Shown piece after piece: positions 45,294-53,147 of a stretch of DNA of 64,000 nt. The notes below the pieces were generated by a model. The model saw only the letters and a list, made by a program, of their open reading frames with translations. It was not told where the DNA came from and did no database searches. Both the position numbers and the translations under genes were made by a program. Every line of letters starts with the position of its first letter. The stretch's first letter is position 1. Source of the stretch: a virus; IMG/VR virus record IMGVR_UViG_3300033146_000244, positions 1 through 64,000 of that record. One strand, written 5' to 3'.

Positions 45294-46133
45294 CTATCTG
45301 TTGTATGCTTCTTTAATGCTTTTCTTGTATATTCTAGCACCTTTGCTAGGATACTTCGTATCTGTCATATACCCACATAATTGTAAATTTGTAAGTGCTT
45401 CTGACCATGAATAAGCATTGATAACACGACTATAACGTAATGTGCCTATACTATACAGCCAGGTCTCGTTTGGTTTACGAGACCATGCTTTTATAAGTAT
45501 ATTCCCATCGTTACTACTACTTGGTGCATATTTGGTTGTGCCAATTATCTTCAACCAGTTCTCCACTGACTCCTCGTAAGAATCAAATACTGCAAAGTAG
45601 CTTTTAACTACCGTCCTCTTACCGTCTTCTTCTTCCCAAGTTCTGTATTTAGATTTTCTTTGTCCTTTGCGAGCTTTCATGCCAAAGATATTATAATTCT
45701 TTGCTATCGGTGAGTGCATTACATACCAATACCCATCATCGTTTTTACCCGATGATTCTGTTATAGCCAGTATGTTTAGTAATATAGCTAAATCCTCCTT
45801 AGGCATATTATTAAACAGTGTATCCTTAGCAATAATGGGCATTATAAACTCTTTGAAATCCATAGAGAACTCTTCCCTAGTACCTTTCTTAGTTGTATAG
45901 CTTCTTAGAGTACTTTCGCTTGTGCTAGCACCAGTATTAACTTCTATTTTATTATCATCTTTTTTAAATGGTACTCTCGTAGATAGTAACATTACTGTTA
46001 GTATGAATATGCTACTTATGGTACGGTATCTCTCTATTTTATGACCATGCTGTTTAACTAGTTTTATTATTTTAATAAGTATTTTACTTATACCCGTTCT
46101 TTTCCTCTTGTTGAAATCAATTGATATTTTCAT
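45294..46133 (-). CDS. Membrane-anchored GH73-type glucosaminidase (endolysin), 279 aa
   Basis: Cleaves peptidoglycan glycan strands. The basic N-terminus is followed by one membrane segment (about 38-54, TISSIFILTVMLLSTRV), a likely signal-anchor. The catalytic domain has AITESSGK with candidate catalytic Glu126, then YNIFGMKA (147-154), KYRTWEE and KSYFAVFDSYEESVENWLKI, all typical of the FlgJ/GH73 fold. The order of elements matches the family. The tail ends in a basic helix. The downstream small membrane genes make a plausible lysis group. The second GH73-like gene (53148-53762) suggests two separate wall-cutting tasks. Confidence 0.88.
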   Translation of the reverse strand: MKISIDFNKRKRTGISKILIKIIKLVKQHGHKIERYRTISSIFILTVMLLSTRVPFKKDDNKIEVNTGASTSESTLRSYTTKKGTREEFSMDFKEFIMPIIAKDTLFNNMPKEDLAILLNILAITESSGKNDDGYWYVMHSPIAKNYNIFGMKARKGQRKSKYRTWEEEDGKRTVVKSYFAVFDSYEESVENWLKIIGTTKYAPSSSNDGNILIKAWSRKPNETWLYSIGTLRYSRVINAYSWSEALTNLQLCGYMTDTKYPSKGARIYKKSIKEAYNR

Positions 46134-46396
46134 GGCATTCGCTTATTATTAATTGTTTTTAGTCTGCATATAAGGTTATTCTTTTTTATCAGTGCATCAC
46201 CAATACATTTATCTGGGATACGGTCTAACTTACCTCTTAAAACTGATGCAGCTTTATTAAGAGATACAAATTTTTTCTCACCGTCTATTAGCACGAGAGT
46301 TCTTTTAATAACTACGTGCTTCTTTACAGCTCTCTTGGCTGCCCTCTTCTTATTCTTGATGTATTTCTCTACATCTTTTTGTCTTACACCTGCCAT
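46130..46396 (-). CDS. Small basic protein, 88 aa
   Basis: The Lys/Arg-rich N-terminal helix (KYIKNKKRAAKRAVKKHVVI) is followed by a segment FVSLNKAASVLRGKLDRIPD, similar to small modified-recognition or NUMOD-like helices that bind DNA. The latter resemblance is weak. It overlaps the hydrolase start by four bases (ATGA). Confidence 0.55.
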   Translation of the reverse strand: MAGVRQKDVEKYIKNKKRAAKRAVKKHVVIKRTLVLIDGEKKFVSLNKAASVLRGKLDRIPDKCIGDALIKKNNLICRLKTINNKRMP

Positions 46397-46398
46397 TA

Positions 46399-46722
46399 TT
46401 ATTGGTTTTTATTTATTAGTACATTCCTTTTATCTCTTCTTGCCTTCTCCCCTACTCGCATAGGTCTTGGGTCAGTTGTATTAACAACTTTACCAGTTCT
46501 TCTGCATATAGCTATTTTAGTAGCATTCCCTCTCTTCTTCTGCGGTTTGTTACGATTACCACCACCAAAGTAGTTTTTATTTGTAGGGTGTCTGTAACTA
46601 ATACTACCATCTTCTTCTATTACTTTTACAGCTGTACCTTCTTTCCAAACAACTTTTTCTTTTACTTTAATTGCTTTTACCTCTTCCCATCGCTTCTGTT
46701 CACTTGTTTTAATTTTGCTCAT
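46399..46722 (-). CDS. Small basic protein, 107 aa
   Basis: Strongly basic and probably partly disordered (GGGNRNKPQKKRGNATKI, RPMRVGEKARRDKRNVL), with a beta-like segment KEGTAVKVIEEDGSISYRHP. Possible RNA- or DNA-binding protein; not recognised. It is preceded by the 149-base structured gap and followed two bases later by the 88-aa gene. Confidence 0.57.
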   Translation of the reverse strand: MSKIKTSEQKRWEEVKAIKVKEKVVWKEGTAVKVIEEDGSISYRHPTNKNYFGGGNRNKPQKKRGNATKIAICRRTGKVVNTTDPRPMRVGEKARRDKRNVLINKNQ

Positions 46723-46871
46723 ATTTATAAGATATTTGATATTCTCCTCTGTATTATTACAGTTTAGAGTTGTAATATCGGTTTAAAACCACTACGCCAC
46801 GTTAAGGCTATTACATGTAATGGATTTTAGCAGGAATATCTACAAGCCTGCTAGGGATTTCAACCAGTGTA
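46723..46871 (-). ncRNA. Structured intergenic segment, possible RNA element
   Basis: This 149-base gap holds several palindromes readable on the minus strand: AGCAGG/CCTGCT with a 12-base loop, ATTACATGTAAT, GGTTTTAAACC, and ATTACA/TGTAAT around ACTCTAAA. Short pieces recall tRNA arms, but I cannot assemble a full cloverleaf. It may be a decayed tRNA cluster, an mRNA leader element for the 107-aa gene, or a processing site. Confidence 0.4.
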
Positions 46872-47912
46872 TTATCTTAAACCAGTGAGCCTATTAAACA
46901 TTGTTTTGTTTATAAGTGCAGCTGGTTTAACTGTTATTCTTTTAGTATAGTAACTTACATTCTTTATCACTTCCACATCATTATTTTGCGTATTGATACC
47001 ATGTAGCACACTCCTATTTTTATAACACTTGTTACTTTGTTCTTTTCGTATATTGTTAGAGTGGTTACTATGTAACCTGTTATGATACATACGTTCTAAC
47101 CTATCATGTTTCTCTATTAACTTAGTCAGTTTATCATCTAAGTAGTCTTGGTAGAACTTAGGTAATGCACGTCTTAATACATTATTAGTTTCTACCCCAG
47201 CACTGCAATCACAGACAAATGTATCGCCTGCATACTTCTTTATCTGTGCTTCTAAATCCTTTATAACCCAATATGCCTTTGTATTACTACTTTTTTTATT
47301 ACCCTTACTAACTAACTCAGATACCTTAGTTGTTATACCATTATTTAGGTAGTATTCATCACGTCGCATATATAAATTTGCTACTTGTAACGCACCACTT
47401 GACGATACATACTCGTTATTCACGTTCTTTCTATTTATACCCCAGTTGGTTATTATGTCTAGTTCTTGTCTGTCTTTAATTACTCTTTTTATTTTATAAA
47501 CCATTTGATTATAGTTTATTTCTTTTTTACTACGTAGCATCTGTCCCATAAATTTGAATGCCTTGTTGAAGTTATTAGTATTACTGTACCATCTATCATA
47601 GCCTACTATCTTTTTGTTCTCCTTATCTACTATTCTATTTAAGTAGTCGTCTTCTCCCGTATGTTCAACTACATACTCATCATCGTATTGCCCAAAGTCT
47701 CCCTCTATTGCAAAAAATTCCTCTGCATTTATTATGTTTCTTTCAATTCTGCTATCGTATTGACAGTCCTTAGTAGAATATATAGGAGTATTACCATAAA
47801 TAGGGTCTAACTCCTGCTCTACTGCTTCTTCAAATCTATCTTCGTAGTTACTTACTACTCTGGTCTCTACTACCCAGTTGTCTTTGTTTATTTTGTTTAT
47901 ATCTATTTTCAT
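46872..47912 (-). CDS. Hypothetical protein, 346 aa
   Basis: I start it at the ATG at 47912 (MKIDINKINKDNWVVETRVV). The longer frame to 47990 reads through the tRNA-like element and is unlikely. The protein is rich in Tyr, Asn and Arg, acidic at the start and basic at the end. A two-cysteine segment (FVCDCSAG) lies mid-protein, with a helical region near KLTKLIEKHDRLERMYHNR. Not recognised. It is the first gene after the tRNA-like element. Confidence 0.6.
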   Translation of the reverse strand: MKIDINKINKDNWVVETRVVSNYEDRFEEAVEQELDPIYGNTPIYSTKDCQYDSRIERNIINAEEFFAIEGDFGQYDDEYVVEHTGEDDYLNRIVDKENKKIVGYDRWYSNTNNFNKAFKFMGQMLRSKKEINYNQMVYKIKRVIKDRQELDIITNWGINRKNVNNEYVSSSGALQVANLYMRRDEYYLNNGITTKVSELVSKGNKKSSNTKAYWVIKDLEAQIKKYAGDTFVCDCSAGVETNNVLRRALPKFYQDYLDDKLTKLIEKHDRLERMYHNRLHSNHSNNIRKEQSNKCYKNRSVLHGINTQNNDVEVIKNVSYYTKRITVKPAALINKTMFNRLTGLR

Positions 47913-47944
47913 AATGTTACACCTGTTTAATTGGTTAATAATTG

Positions 47945-48013
47945 CAATACAGGTGGGACTTGAACCCACATAACTACCGTAGTAGTGCACTATCCTATTT
48001 GTGCTACTGTACC
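47945..48013 (-). tRNA. tRNA-like gene with shortened anticodon arm (possible tRNA remnant)
   Basis: Read on the minus strand: acceptor 5' strand GGTACAG pairs with CTGTATT (two G-T pairs, discriminator G). A D arm follows, GCAC/GTGC with an AAATAGGATA loop. The T arm is complete, GTGGG-TTCAAGT-CCCAC. Only 17 bases lie between the D arm and T stem where about 22 are expected, and they fold as ACTAC-TACG-GTAGT, so no normal 7-base anticodon loop or anticodon can be read. The total is 69 bases. It is either a decayed tRNA or a tRNA-like element kept for another purpose. Confidence 0.5.
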
Positions 48014-48028
48014 ATTGATAATTAGTTA

Positions 48029-48418
48029 TTAATTATCAAGCTCTTTAAGCTGTTTTTCAAGCTCTTCTACTGTTAATCTTTCTCTTGCTTTTTTTCTTGC
48101 ATTATACAACTCTTCTACAAGTTCTGCTCTTCTATCTGCTTTATTTTGTTTTATATCATTCTCCTCTATTAACACCTCTCTGTACTCAACCAGTTCTCTA
48201 ACTACTCCTATTTTAAAGGTAAGTTCTTTTACCTTGCTACTAACTTCTCTTTTTTTAGCAAAGAAGCTACCCGACTCTCCAAAAGTAGCTAACTCTCTTT
48301 CTAAGCCAAGTCCGTAACTTAGTAAGAACCTTGTGGTCATGTTATTTAATTGACTTACATTTAATACTCCTTTTGATGTACTGAATGATACATTCTTTAA
48401 TACTGCTTTCTTAATCAT
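48029..48418 (-). CDS. Coiled-coil protein, 129 aa
   Basis: The first 60 residues are mixed (VLKNVSFSTSKGVLNVSQLN). The last 70 are a charged helix (ADRRAELVEELYNARKKARE, LTVEELEKQLKELDN) and almost certainly coiled coil. No enzyme motif or membrane segment. It lies between the 722-aa DUF2135-like gene and the tRNA-like element. Confidence 0.58.
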   Translation of the reverse strand: MIKKAVLKNVSFSTSKGVLNVSQLNNMTTRFLLSYGLGLERELATFGESGSFFAKKREVSSKVKELTFKIGVVRELVEYREVLIEENDIKQNKADRRAELVEELYNARKKARERLTVEELEKQLKELDN

Positions 48419-48449
48419 TTTTATTTGTTTTTAATGGTTTGTAGTGTTA

Positions 48450-50618
48450 TTAAAATCTAACTCTAAGTAGTCTTGTATGGCTACCTTGTACTTTTATCAC
48501 TACAGAATCTTCTATCGTAGTGTTAAAGCCTATACCTGCTAATGGCTCGTTCACGTCACTTACTGGTATTTGTACCTGTTTTGTAAGTAGTCCTAGTGGT
48601 TTTCTTATTTCCATAAGGTCACTTCTAAGATTCTCTACATGGAAGCCTTTTAATGAGTTCTCTACCTTTACATTGTCTAAAATAAATAAAGCATGTTTGT
48701 TACCTACGCTGTTATCTTCCCAATGATTAGGGGTGTACGATACACATCTAACACCATGAAATTCATTTGTATCTAAATTCCATATTGTTTGTTGCTTGCA
48801 GTCTATAGTACTTTCCAAGTGGTCAATTATTGTAAATTTGTCTCCTTCCTTTATAAATGAAACCACGTCTATTATACTGCCATCACTAACAGCTTTATCG
48901 TATTTATAGTGTCTTATTTCTCCTGATAATTCCAATTCAAATTCAAAACCATTATTGTTATCACGTGTTTTGTAATTATGTACACACATAGTGTACTTAC
49001 CATCATTCATACTATCTACTGTTTTATAAGTAATATTTTCAACGGCTTTATAGTTTACAAAGCTAGGAGTTAGTACATCTACATCTAATAAGCACCCATC
49101 TGATAAAGTAGTACCCTTATGTTCATAACACACCTTCGGTAGATTAGGTCTTACTAAGTGTACATCGTAATCACAGTTGTTCCTACCCTCTCCCCAAGAC
49201 AGAGAACCTCTTATAACTGCTGCAATACTACCACCCAATTCCTTTACTCTTTCCGCTATTGCAGATATGCCAGTAAGGTTGTTTCTAAATGTCCAACTAA
49301 ATTTATTGTCCCAGCTAAACATGTTCTTAGCTGTCGCAACTGTCGGAGCAGTTATTGCCATAAACTTGTTAGCGTGTCTATGTTCTAATAATACTTGCAT
49401 CTGTGTTGTTGTAGGTACTATCTCAGATAGGAAGTCTTCATAACTTATCTCTATAACACCTTTTAAATCTAAGGTCTTACTTACTGCTGTTGGTTTTACC
49501 TTATCAAACAGTGTAATTGTTTTCTTTTTGTTAGATACGTGGTTTATAGCCGATAATGGCAAATCACTCATTGTAGCAATACGTCTTTCTAAGCTATCCA
49601 TTAAACCCTTTTCAGTAATAATCTTCTCAGCTAGCTGTAATTGTTTCTTAGTTACAGGAGCTACTGCATTCATGTAGTTTACAGGGTCTGCTATTTTGTT
49701 GTATTCGCTTACTATATCAGATAACGGGTATTCACCCTCTTCTATCTTCTTTAACGGTACTCCAATACTTTTGTTAGCTAATGTAGCTGTAATAGTATTT
49801 TCTGTAATACCGACTTTCCAACAGTACAGTGTTCTTTGTTCTTTTGTTTTTAATGTATTGTACTGTTTTTTAAGTATTATAAATCTCTCTATGTTTGCTA
49901 TAAACTTATCAGAGTTAATAAGTGACTTTTGATTAATTAAGTCTAGTGCTAACTCTAATGTGTCTATACTAAGCAGTTTAAGTCCTTTCTCAAATACTTG
50001 TACAGTTGATACCTGTACTGAGTTGTATGCAGCCATAGAACCACTTATTATATAAGCGGCGGGTATGTCTAAGTAGAAATGATTATACTCCTTTGTATCA
50101 CCTATCTTAAATAACTTGCTTGTAGGATGTTTCATTATATCCTCCTTCGTATACATTACTATGTTATTTTTTTTACCTACTCTGTAAGCACCTTTAATTT
50201 TCTTATACTGTAGTTCGTTCTTACCTCCTTTCTTTGTTGATGATAGGCTTTTTAGGTAGTCTATATCTTCTACAAACACACCTGATATTGGTAACGTCTT
50301 TATGTACTTATCCATCTTACTTGCTACTTCTCCGTATGTTCCATCTACACCATCTACTTTCCAAATAGTCTCTATTTCGTTATTGCCATTTATGGCTACG
50401 ATGTTACCAAATTGACGTAACGTATGCTTACAAGCCATACAATTATGTTTGGTACTCTCTGGGTCTCTCCAAATTTTATCAGTACCTGTTGGGTATGACC
50501 TTAGATATTTCTTCCATGCCTGTTTTTTATTCATGTCCACTATGTACAAGTTTCCGTACTTAGAGCATAGCTCATTGAATCTTTTATTTACTGCGTCTGC
50601 TAATATTTTAAATTGCAT
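48450..50618 (-). CDS. 722-aa protein with DUF2135/YfaP-like C-terminal domain
   Basis: Residues about 465-620 show the beta-sandwich pattern of DUF2135/YfaP-like domains: VIRGSLSWGEGRNNCDYDVH (the W..nnDxDxHL signature), then GCLLDVDVL, AVENITYKT, DGKYTMCVHNYKTRD and FEFELELSGEIRHYK. The N-terminal 450 residues are of unknown fold, with a Cys-His pair region (HNCMACKHTLR) near 60. No signal peptide, which is unusual since many YfaP-type proteins are exported. The role is unknown. A large stem-loop region lies just upstream, after the PemK-like gene. Confidence 0.68.
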   Translation of the reverse strand: MQFKILADAVNKRFNELCSKYGNLYIVDMNKKQAWKKYLRSYPTGTDKIWRDPESTKHNCMACKHTLRQFGNIVAINGNNEIETIWKVDGVDGTYGEVASKMDKYIKTLPISGVFVEDIDYLKSLSSTKKGGKNELQYKKIKGAYRVGKKNNIVMYTKEDIMKHPTSKLFKIGDTKEYNHFYLDIPAAYIISGSMAAYNSVQVSTVQVFEKGLKLLSIDTLELALDLINQKSLINSDKFIANIERFIILKKQYNTLKTKEQRTLYCWKVGITENTITATLANKSIGVPLKKIEEGEYPLSDIVSEYNKIADPVNYMNAVAPVTKKQLQLAEKIITEKGLMDSLERRIATMSDLPLSAINHVSNKKKTITLFDKVKPTAVSKTLDLKGVIEISYEDFLSEIVPTTTQMQVLLEHRHANKFMAITAPTVATAKNMFSWDNKFSWTFRNNLTGISAIAERVKELGGSIAAVIRGSLSWGEGRNNCDYDVHLVRPNLPKVCYEHKGTTLSDGCLLDVDVLTPSFVNYKAVENITYKTVDSMNDGKYTMCVHNYKTRDNNNGFEFELELSGEIRHYKYDKAVSDGSIIDVVSFIKEGDKFTIIDHLESTIDCKQQTIWNLDTNEFHGVRCVSYTPNHWEDNSVGNKHALFILDNVKVENSLKGFHVENLRSDLMEIRKPLGLLTKQVQIPVSDVNEPLAGIGFNTTIEDSVVIKVQGSHTRLLRVRF

Positions 50619-50742
50619 AGTTGTATTTATTAAATTGTAATACCATTATTAGTATTTAGCGCCATATCTACATGTTATTGTAGGGTTAGGTCATATCTAT
50701 AAGATACGTAACATATCACTATGCTATCTGCTTGACACATGT

Positions 50743-50783
50743 TTAGGTTGTTGTCTTACTTACCTTGTCAATGGTAACAACCT
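50743..50783 (-). other. Stem-loop in the gap before the 722-aa gene
   Basis: A perfect 9-bp stem, TAGGTTGTT (50743-50751) with AACAACCTA (50775-50783), around a 23-base loop. With a second hairpin near 50860-50880 (CTACCGT/ACGGTAG) it lies in a 273-base gap without a convincing gene. This could be a leader RNA structure controlling the downstream 722-aa gene. Confidence 0.5.
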
Positions 50784-50891
50784 ATTTATAGTTTCCTATA
50801 AATCTTTATACTTGCCGTAAAGGATTCATCAGCCTTACTTACTATTCTTTAATATTCTATTACTACCGTTACACGGTAGCCCCTGTGTAAA

Positions 50892-51251
50892 TTAGATGCT
50901 GCCTAGAAACTCTTTATAATCCCTAAGTGCCGTTTTAACTGTCTTTACTGGCACTTCACAACGTCCTAAGTACCTTTTGAGGTCTTTCTTATTCTGTGCG
51001 TACATTGCACCTTTGATTACATAACTTTCTAAGAGGAGAAAGCGTGTATTAACTACTACCGAATCCTCACTCTTTATAGATGTCATCGGCATTATTATCA
51101 GTTGGTGCTTATCAGCGGACTCCTTGATAACAAGAGCTGGTCGTTTCTTCCCATGATACTCTGCAATTACCACATCGCCTCGTTTAAACTCTGTTATAGC
51201 AATGCTGAGGTCGCTATACTGTTTGTTTTTATTTATTAGTTTTTTAGACAT
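50892..51251 (-). CDS. PemK/MazF-like toxin-fold protein, 119 aa
   Basis: Residues 24-58 carry the family pattern: RGDVVIAEYHGKKRPALVI followed by LIIMPMTS. MazF/PemK proteins are ribosome-independent mRNA interferases made with a short antitoxin. Here no partner with a clear antitoxin signature is adjacent, and the only nearby frame lacks a start codon. It may be an orphan toxin used to shut off host or rival translation, or a harmless SH3-fold relative. An A-rich leader precedes the ATG. Confidence 0.72.
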   Translation of the reverse strand: MSKKLINKNKQYSDLSIAITEFKRGDVVIAEYHGKKRPALVIKESADKHQLIIMPMTSIKSEDSVVVNTRFLLLESYVIKGAMYAQNKKDLKRYLGRCEVPVKTVKTALRDYKEFLGSI

Positions 51252-51262
51252 GTTGTTTTTTT

Positions 51263-51424
51263 TTATTCGTCTGCTATTAGTATTTTATAAAGAATCGTAT
51301 AGTATGTTAGTGCGATTACGTATAGTAGTATTGTATTATTATAATTGTTAGTCCTATCATAGAACTTAATACTGTATGCACTACCTACTGGTACTATTAT
51401 TAGATATTTTATGTCTGTTTGTTG
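51263..51424 (-). pseudogene. Start-less membrane-protein-like frame, 53 codons
   Basis: An open frame between a TAG and a TAA reads IKYLIIVPVGSAYSIKFYDR and then TILLYVIALTYYTILYKIL, like a two-segment small membrane protein. It contains no ATG, GTG or TTG. It is either a remnant of a small gene, uses a rare start, or is open by chance. It ends 12 bases before the PemK-like ATG. Confidence 0.28.
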
Positions 51425-51484
51425 CTATGTTGTTAAACTACCAGTGCAATGTAGTAGGTGCAAAACGCAGCAAATGATTTACAT

Positions 51485-51494
51485 TTACACTGGG
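51485..51494 (-). repeat. Recurrent motif CCCAGTGTAA, site 6 (intergenic)
   Basis: Minus-strand reading TCCCCCAGTGTAAATGTAAAT. This is the only copy outside a plausible coding region, 32 bases beyond the 3' end of the 123-aa gene. It shows the motif does not depend on coding for a peptide. Confidence 0.8.
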
Positions 51495-51525
51495 GGATTA
51501 GTTGAACTTAAATATGGTTAGTCAC

Positions 51526-51897
51526 TTAGGGTTTATTATAAAATATATAGAACTCTCTAACTCTATCTATTTCAATAAAGTTTACTCCTATGTACACGTA
51601 AACTCTTTCCTTACCGTTCATTATGTATTGGTACTTGTAGGCTTTTCCTATTGGGTAGTCTGGTAAGTATACTCCTTTAACACCCGCCAGTTTATAAGTA
51701 TCTGTACCTTCATTGTATGAGATAATCATATTGTTATAGCTATCTACATCTACAACTACTGGTGTGTTTAATGTATACAAGAATGGGTACTCCTCACTCA
51801 TAGAGTATACATCAATAGCATTGTATGTCTCTACTACCTGTGCTTGTAATGTTATTGTTGTTATAAGCAATCCTAAAATGATTATTAATTTTTCCAT
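51526..51897 (-). CDS. Exported small protein, 123 aa
   Basis: Starts with a typical signal peptide (MEKLIIILGLLITTITLQAQ, likely cut after AQA-like residues around 20). The mature part is beta-rich with many Tyr, Val and Asp (VVVDVDSYNNMIISYNEG, YQYIMNGKERVYVYIGVNF). No lipobox cysteine. It should reach the periplasm or cell surface; a role in superinfection exclusion or envelope change is possible but not shown. The intergenic motif copy follows the gene. Confidence 0.65.
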   Translation of the reverse strand: MEKLIIILGLLITTITLQAQVVETYNAIDVYSMSEEYPFLYTLNTPVVVDVDSYNNMIISYNEGTDTYKLAGVKGVYLPDYPIGKAYKYQYIMNGKERVYVYIGVNFIEIDRVREFYIFYNKP

Positions 51898-51919
51898 ACT
51901 ATTTGTTTATTAATTATTA

Positions 51920-52297
51920 TTATTGCATATTTATACCTACTATACGTTTGTATAGCTTGTTTCTATTATATTCTAATTTACATCGTGCTATTGTTCTGAT
52001 AGTTCTATTATATACGTCGTTATAATACAGTGTCTCATTACAAAGTTCGTTATACTGTGTTTCTTCTTCTTCTATCTCCTCTGCTTCATCTACTGCTACT
52101 AGTAGAGTCACTAACTCTGCACGCATACCACGAGTAGCGTGTAAGTAACCTTCTTCACTATGTGAGCACTTGTAATAATTAATAGCTTCTTCTAAGCTGT
52201 TAATTCTATCTACTACATCTTGCATAGTTGTGACTGTTACGTCATTTCTATCTTGGTAGAATGACCTACCGTCTGAATCCATTGCTGATTGTCCCAT
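51920..52297 (-). CDS. Hypothetical protein, 125 aa
   Basis: Acidic and helical, with a glutamate run (AEEIEEEETQYN). A Cys-His element (YYKCSHSEEGYLH) lies mid-protein and Tyr/Asn-rich helices near the end. Not recognised. It is placed between the Cys-rich duplicated-domain protein and an exported protein in the accessory half of the leftward operon. Confidence 0.55.
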   Translation of the reverse strand: MGQSAMDSDGRSFYQDRNDVTVTTMQDVVDRINSLEEAINYYKCSHSEEGYLHATRGMRAELVTLLVAVDEAEEIEEEETQYNELCNETLYYNDVYNRTIRTIARCKLEYNRNKLYKRIVGINMQ

Positions 52298-52398
52298 TTG
52301 TTGTTGTTTTAATTGGTTAATATTTAGTAGCTGCTTTATAGTAGTTCCTTTTTGTGCCAGATACCTATCTAAGAGGTATTTAACTGTGATGTCTTTAT

Positions 52399-53133
52399 TT
52401 ACTTACTATTATACTTGTTAAATACTTCTGTGTCTATCTGCACCATTAATTTATTAAAATGCTTTAAGTGTTTTCCTCTTCTGCTTGTTACCGATGCCAT
52501 GTTTATTACCTTGTTGAAGTATTCTATGAGCATCTCTCTTTCGTTCATTGATAATACAGTACTGTTACCAGCAGCGCACTGTCTAGCTGTGCAGCTTGGA
52601 GGTATTGGTCTATTATACGTATTCATTATACATGTGTCGCAGTTATCACCTGCTTTGTCGCATAGTTTGCACGTACTCCATGATAATTCGTGTGTATATA
52701 GTATGTATTCTCTTCTGGTGGCTACTAAGGCTTTTATCCAACCTTTATTTTTTATAGTATCTAGTAGTTCAAATATATTATACACTTCATTATCTATTTT
52801 GTTTAATGCTATGCCCATAATAGAATTGGGTGTATAGCTTTCTTCTGATTCTATACCATGTGTGTCCACATATTCAATAATGCGAGTGTAGTACTCTATT
52901 ATCCTGTTTGTTGCTTTTGTATCCATTTCTTCGCTAGCACCTCCTACACAATGTCGTACAAGACAACCATTATCGTAGTTGTGTACTTTAAATATACATT
53001 TATCACAAGCACCTCCAACAAGTGCGCACATTTTACAGTAGTCTTTATCAAACATATGTGTTTTCTTTTTATACTCTTTTAAAGTAGCTCTCATTGCTTT
53101 GAGGGTATCTCTGGTTATTTTATTGTGTTTCAT
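52399..53133 (-). CDS. Protein with two copies of a six-cysteine domain, 244 aa
   Basis: I start it at the ATG at 53133 (MKHNKITRDTLKAMRATLKE); a longer frame would run into the gene upstream. Two cysteine modules with nearly equal spacing are visible: Cys33, 36, 43, 46, 57, 62 and Cys155, 158, 165, 168, 181, 186 (C-x2-C-x6-C-x2-C-x10/12-C-x4-C). Each is preceded by a basic helix and followed by helices, so the protein is an internal duplication of about 122 residues. Zinc or iron-sulfur binding is likely. Family not recognised. Confidence 0.65.
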   Translation of the reverse strand: MKHNKITRDTLKAMRATLKEYKKKTHMFDKDYCKMCALVGGACDKCIFKVHNYDNGCLVRHCVGGASEEMDTKATNRIIEYYTRIIEYVDTHGIESEESYTPNSIMGIALNKIDNEVYNIFELLDTIKNKGWIKALVATRREYILYTHELSWSTCKLCDKAGDNCDTCIMNTYNRPIPPSCTARQCAAGNSTVLSMNEREMLIEYFNKVINMASVTSRRGKHLKHFNKLMVQIDTEVFNKYNSK

Positions 53134-53147
53134 AGTGTTGTTTTGTT

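Noticed and set aside
46740-46800. Suppressor tRNA with anticodon CTA (minus strand loop CTCTAAA) or tRNA-Leu on the plus strand.
   Set aside because: An anticodon-like stem can be drawn, but there is no matching T arm or acceptor stem at the right distance on either strand.
47913-47990. An N-terminal extension (MHYYGSYVGSSPT) of the 346-aa protein.
   Set aside because: It is encoded by the tRNA-like element in reverse of its RNA reading context and has the look of translated tRNA sequence; the ATG at 47912 is better.
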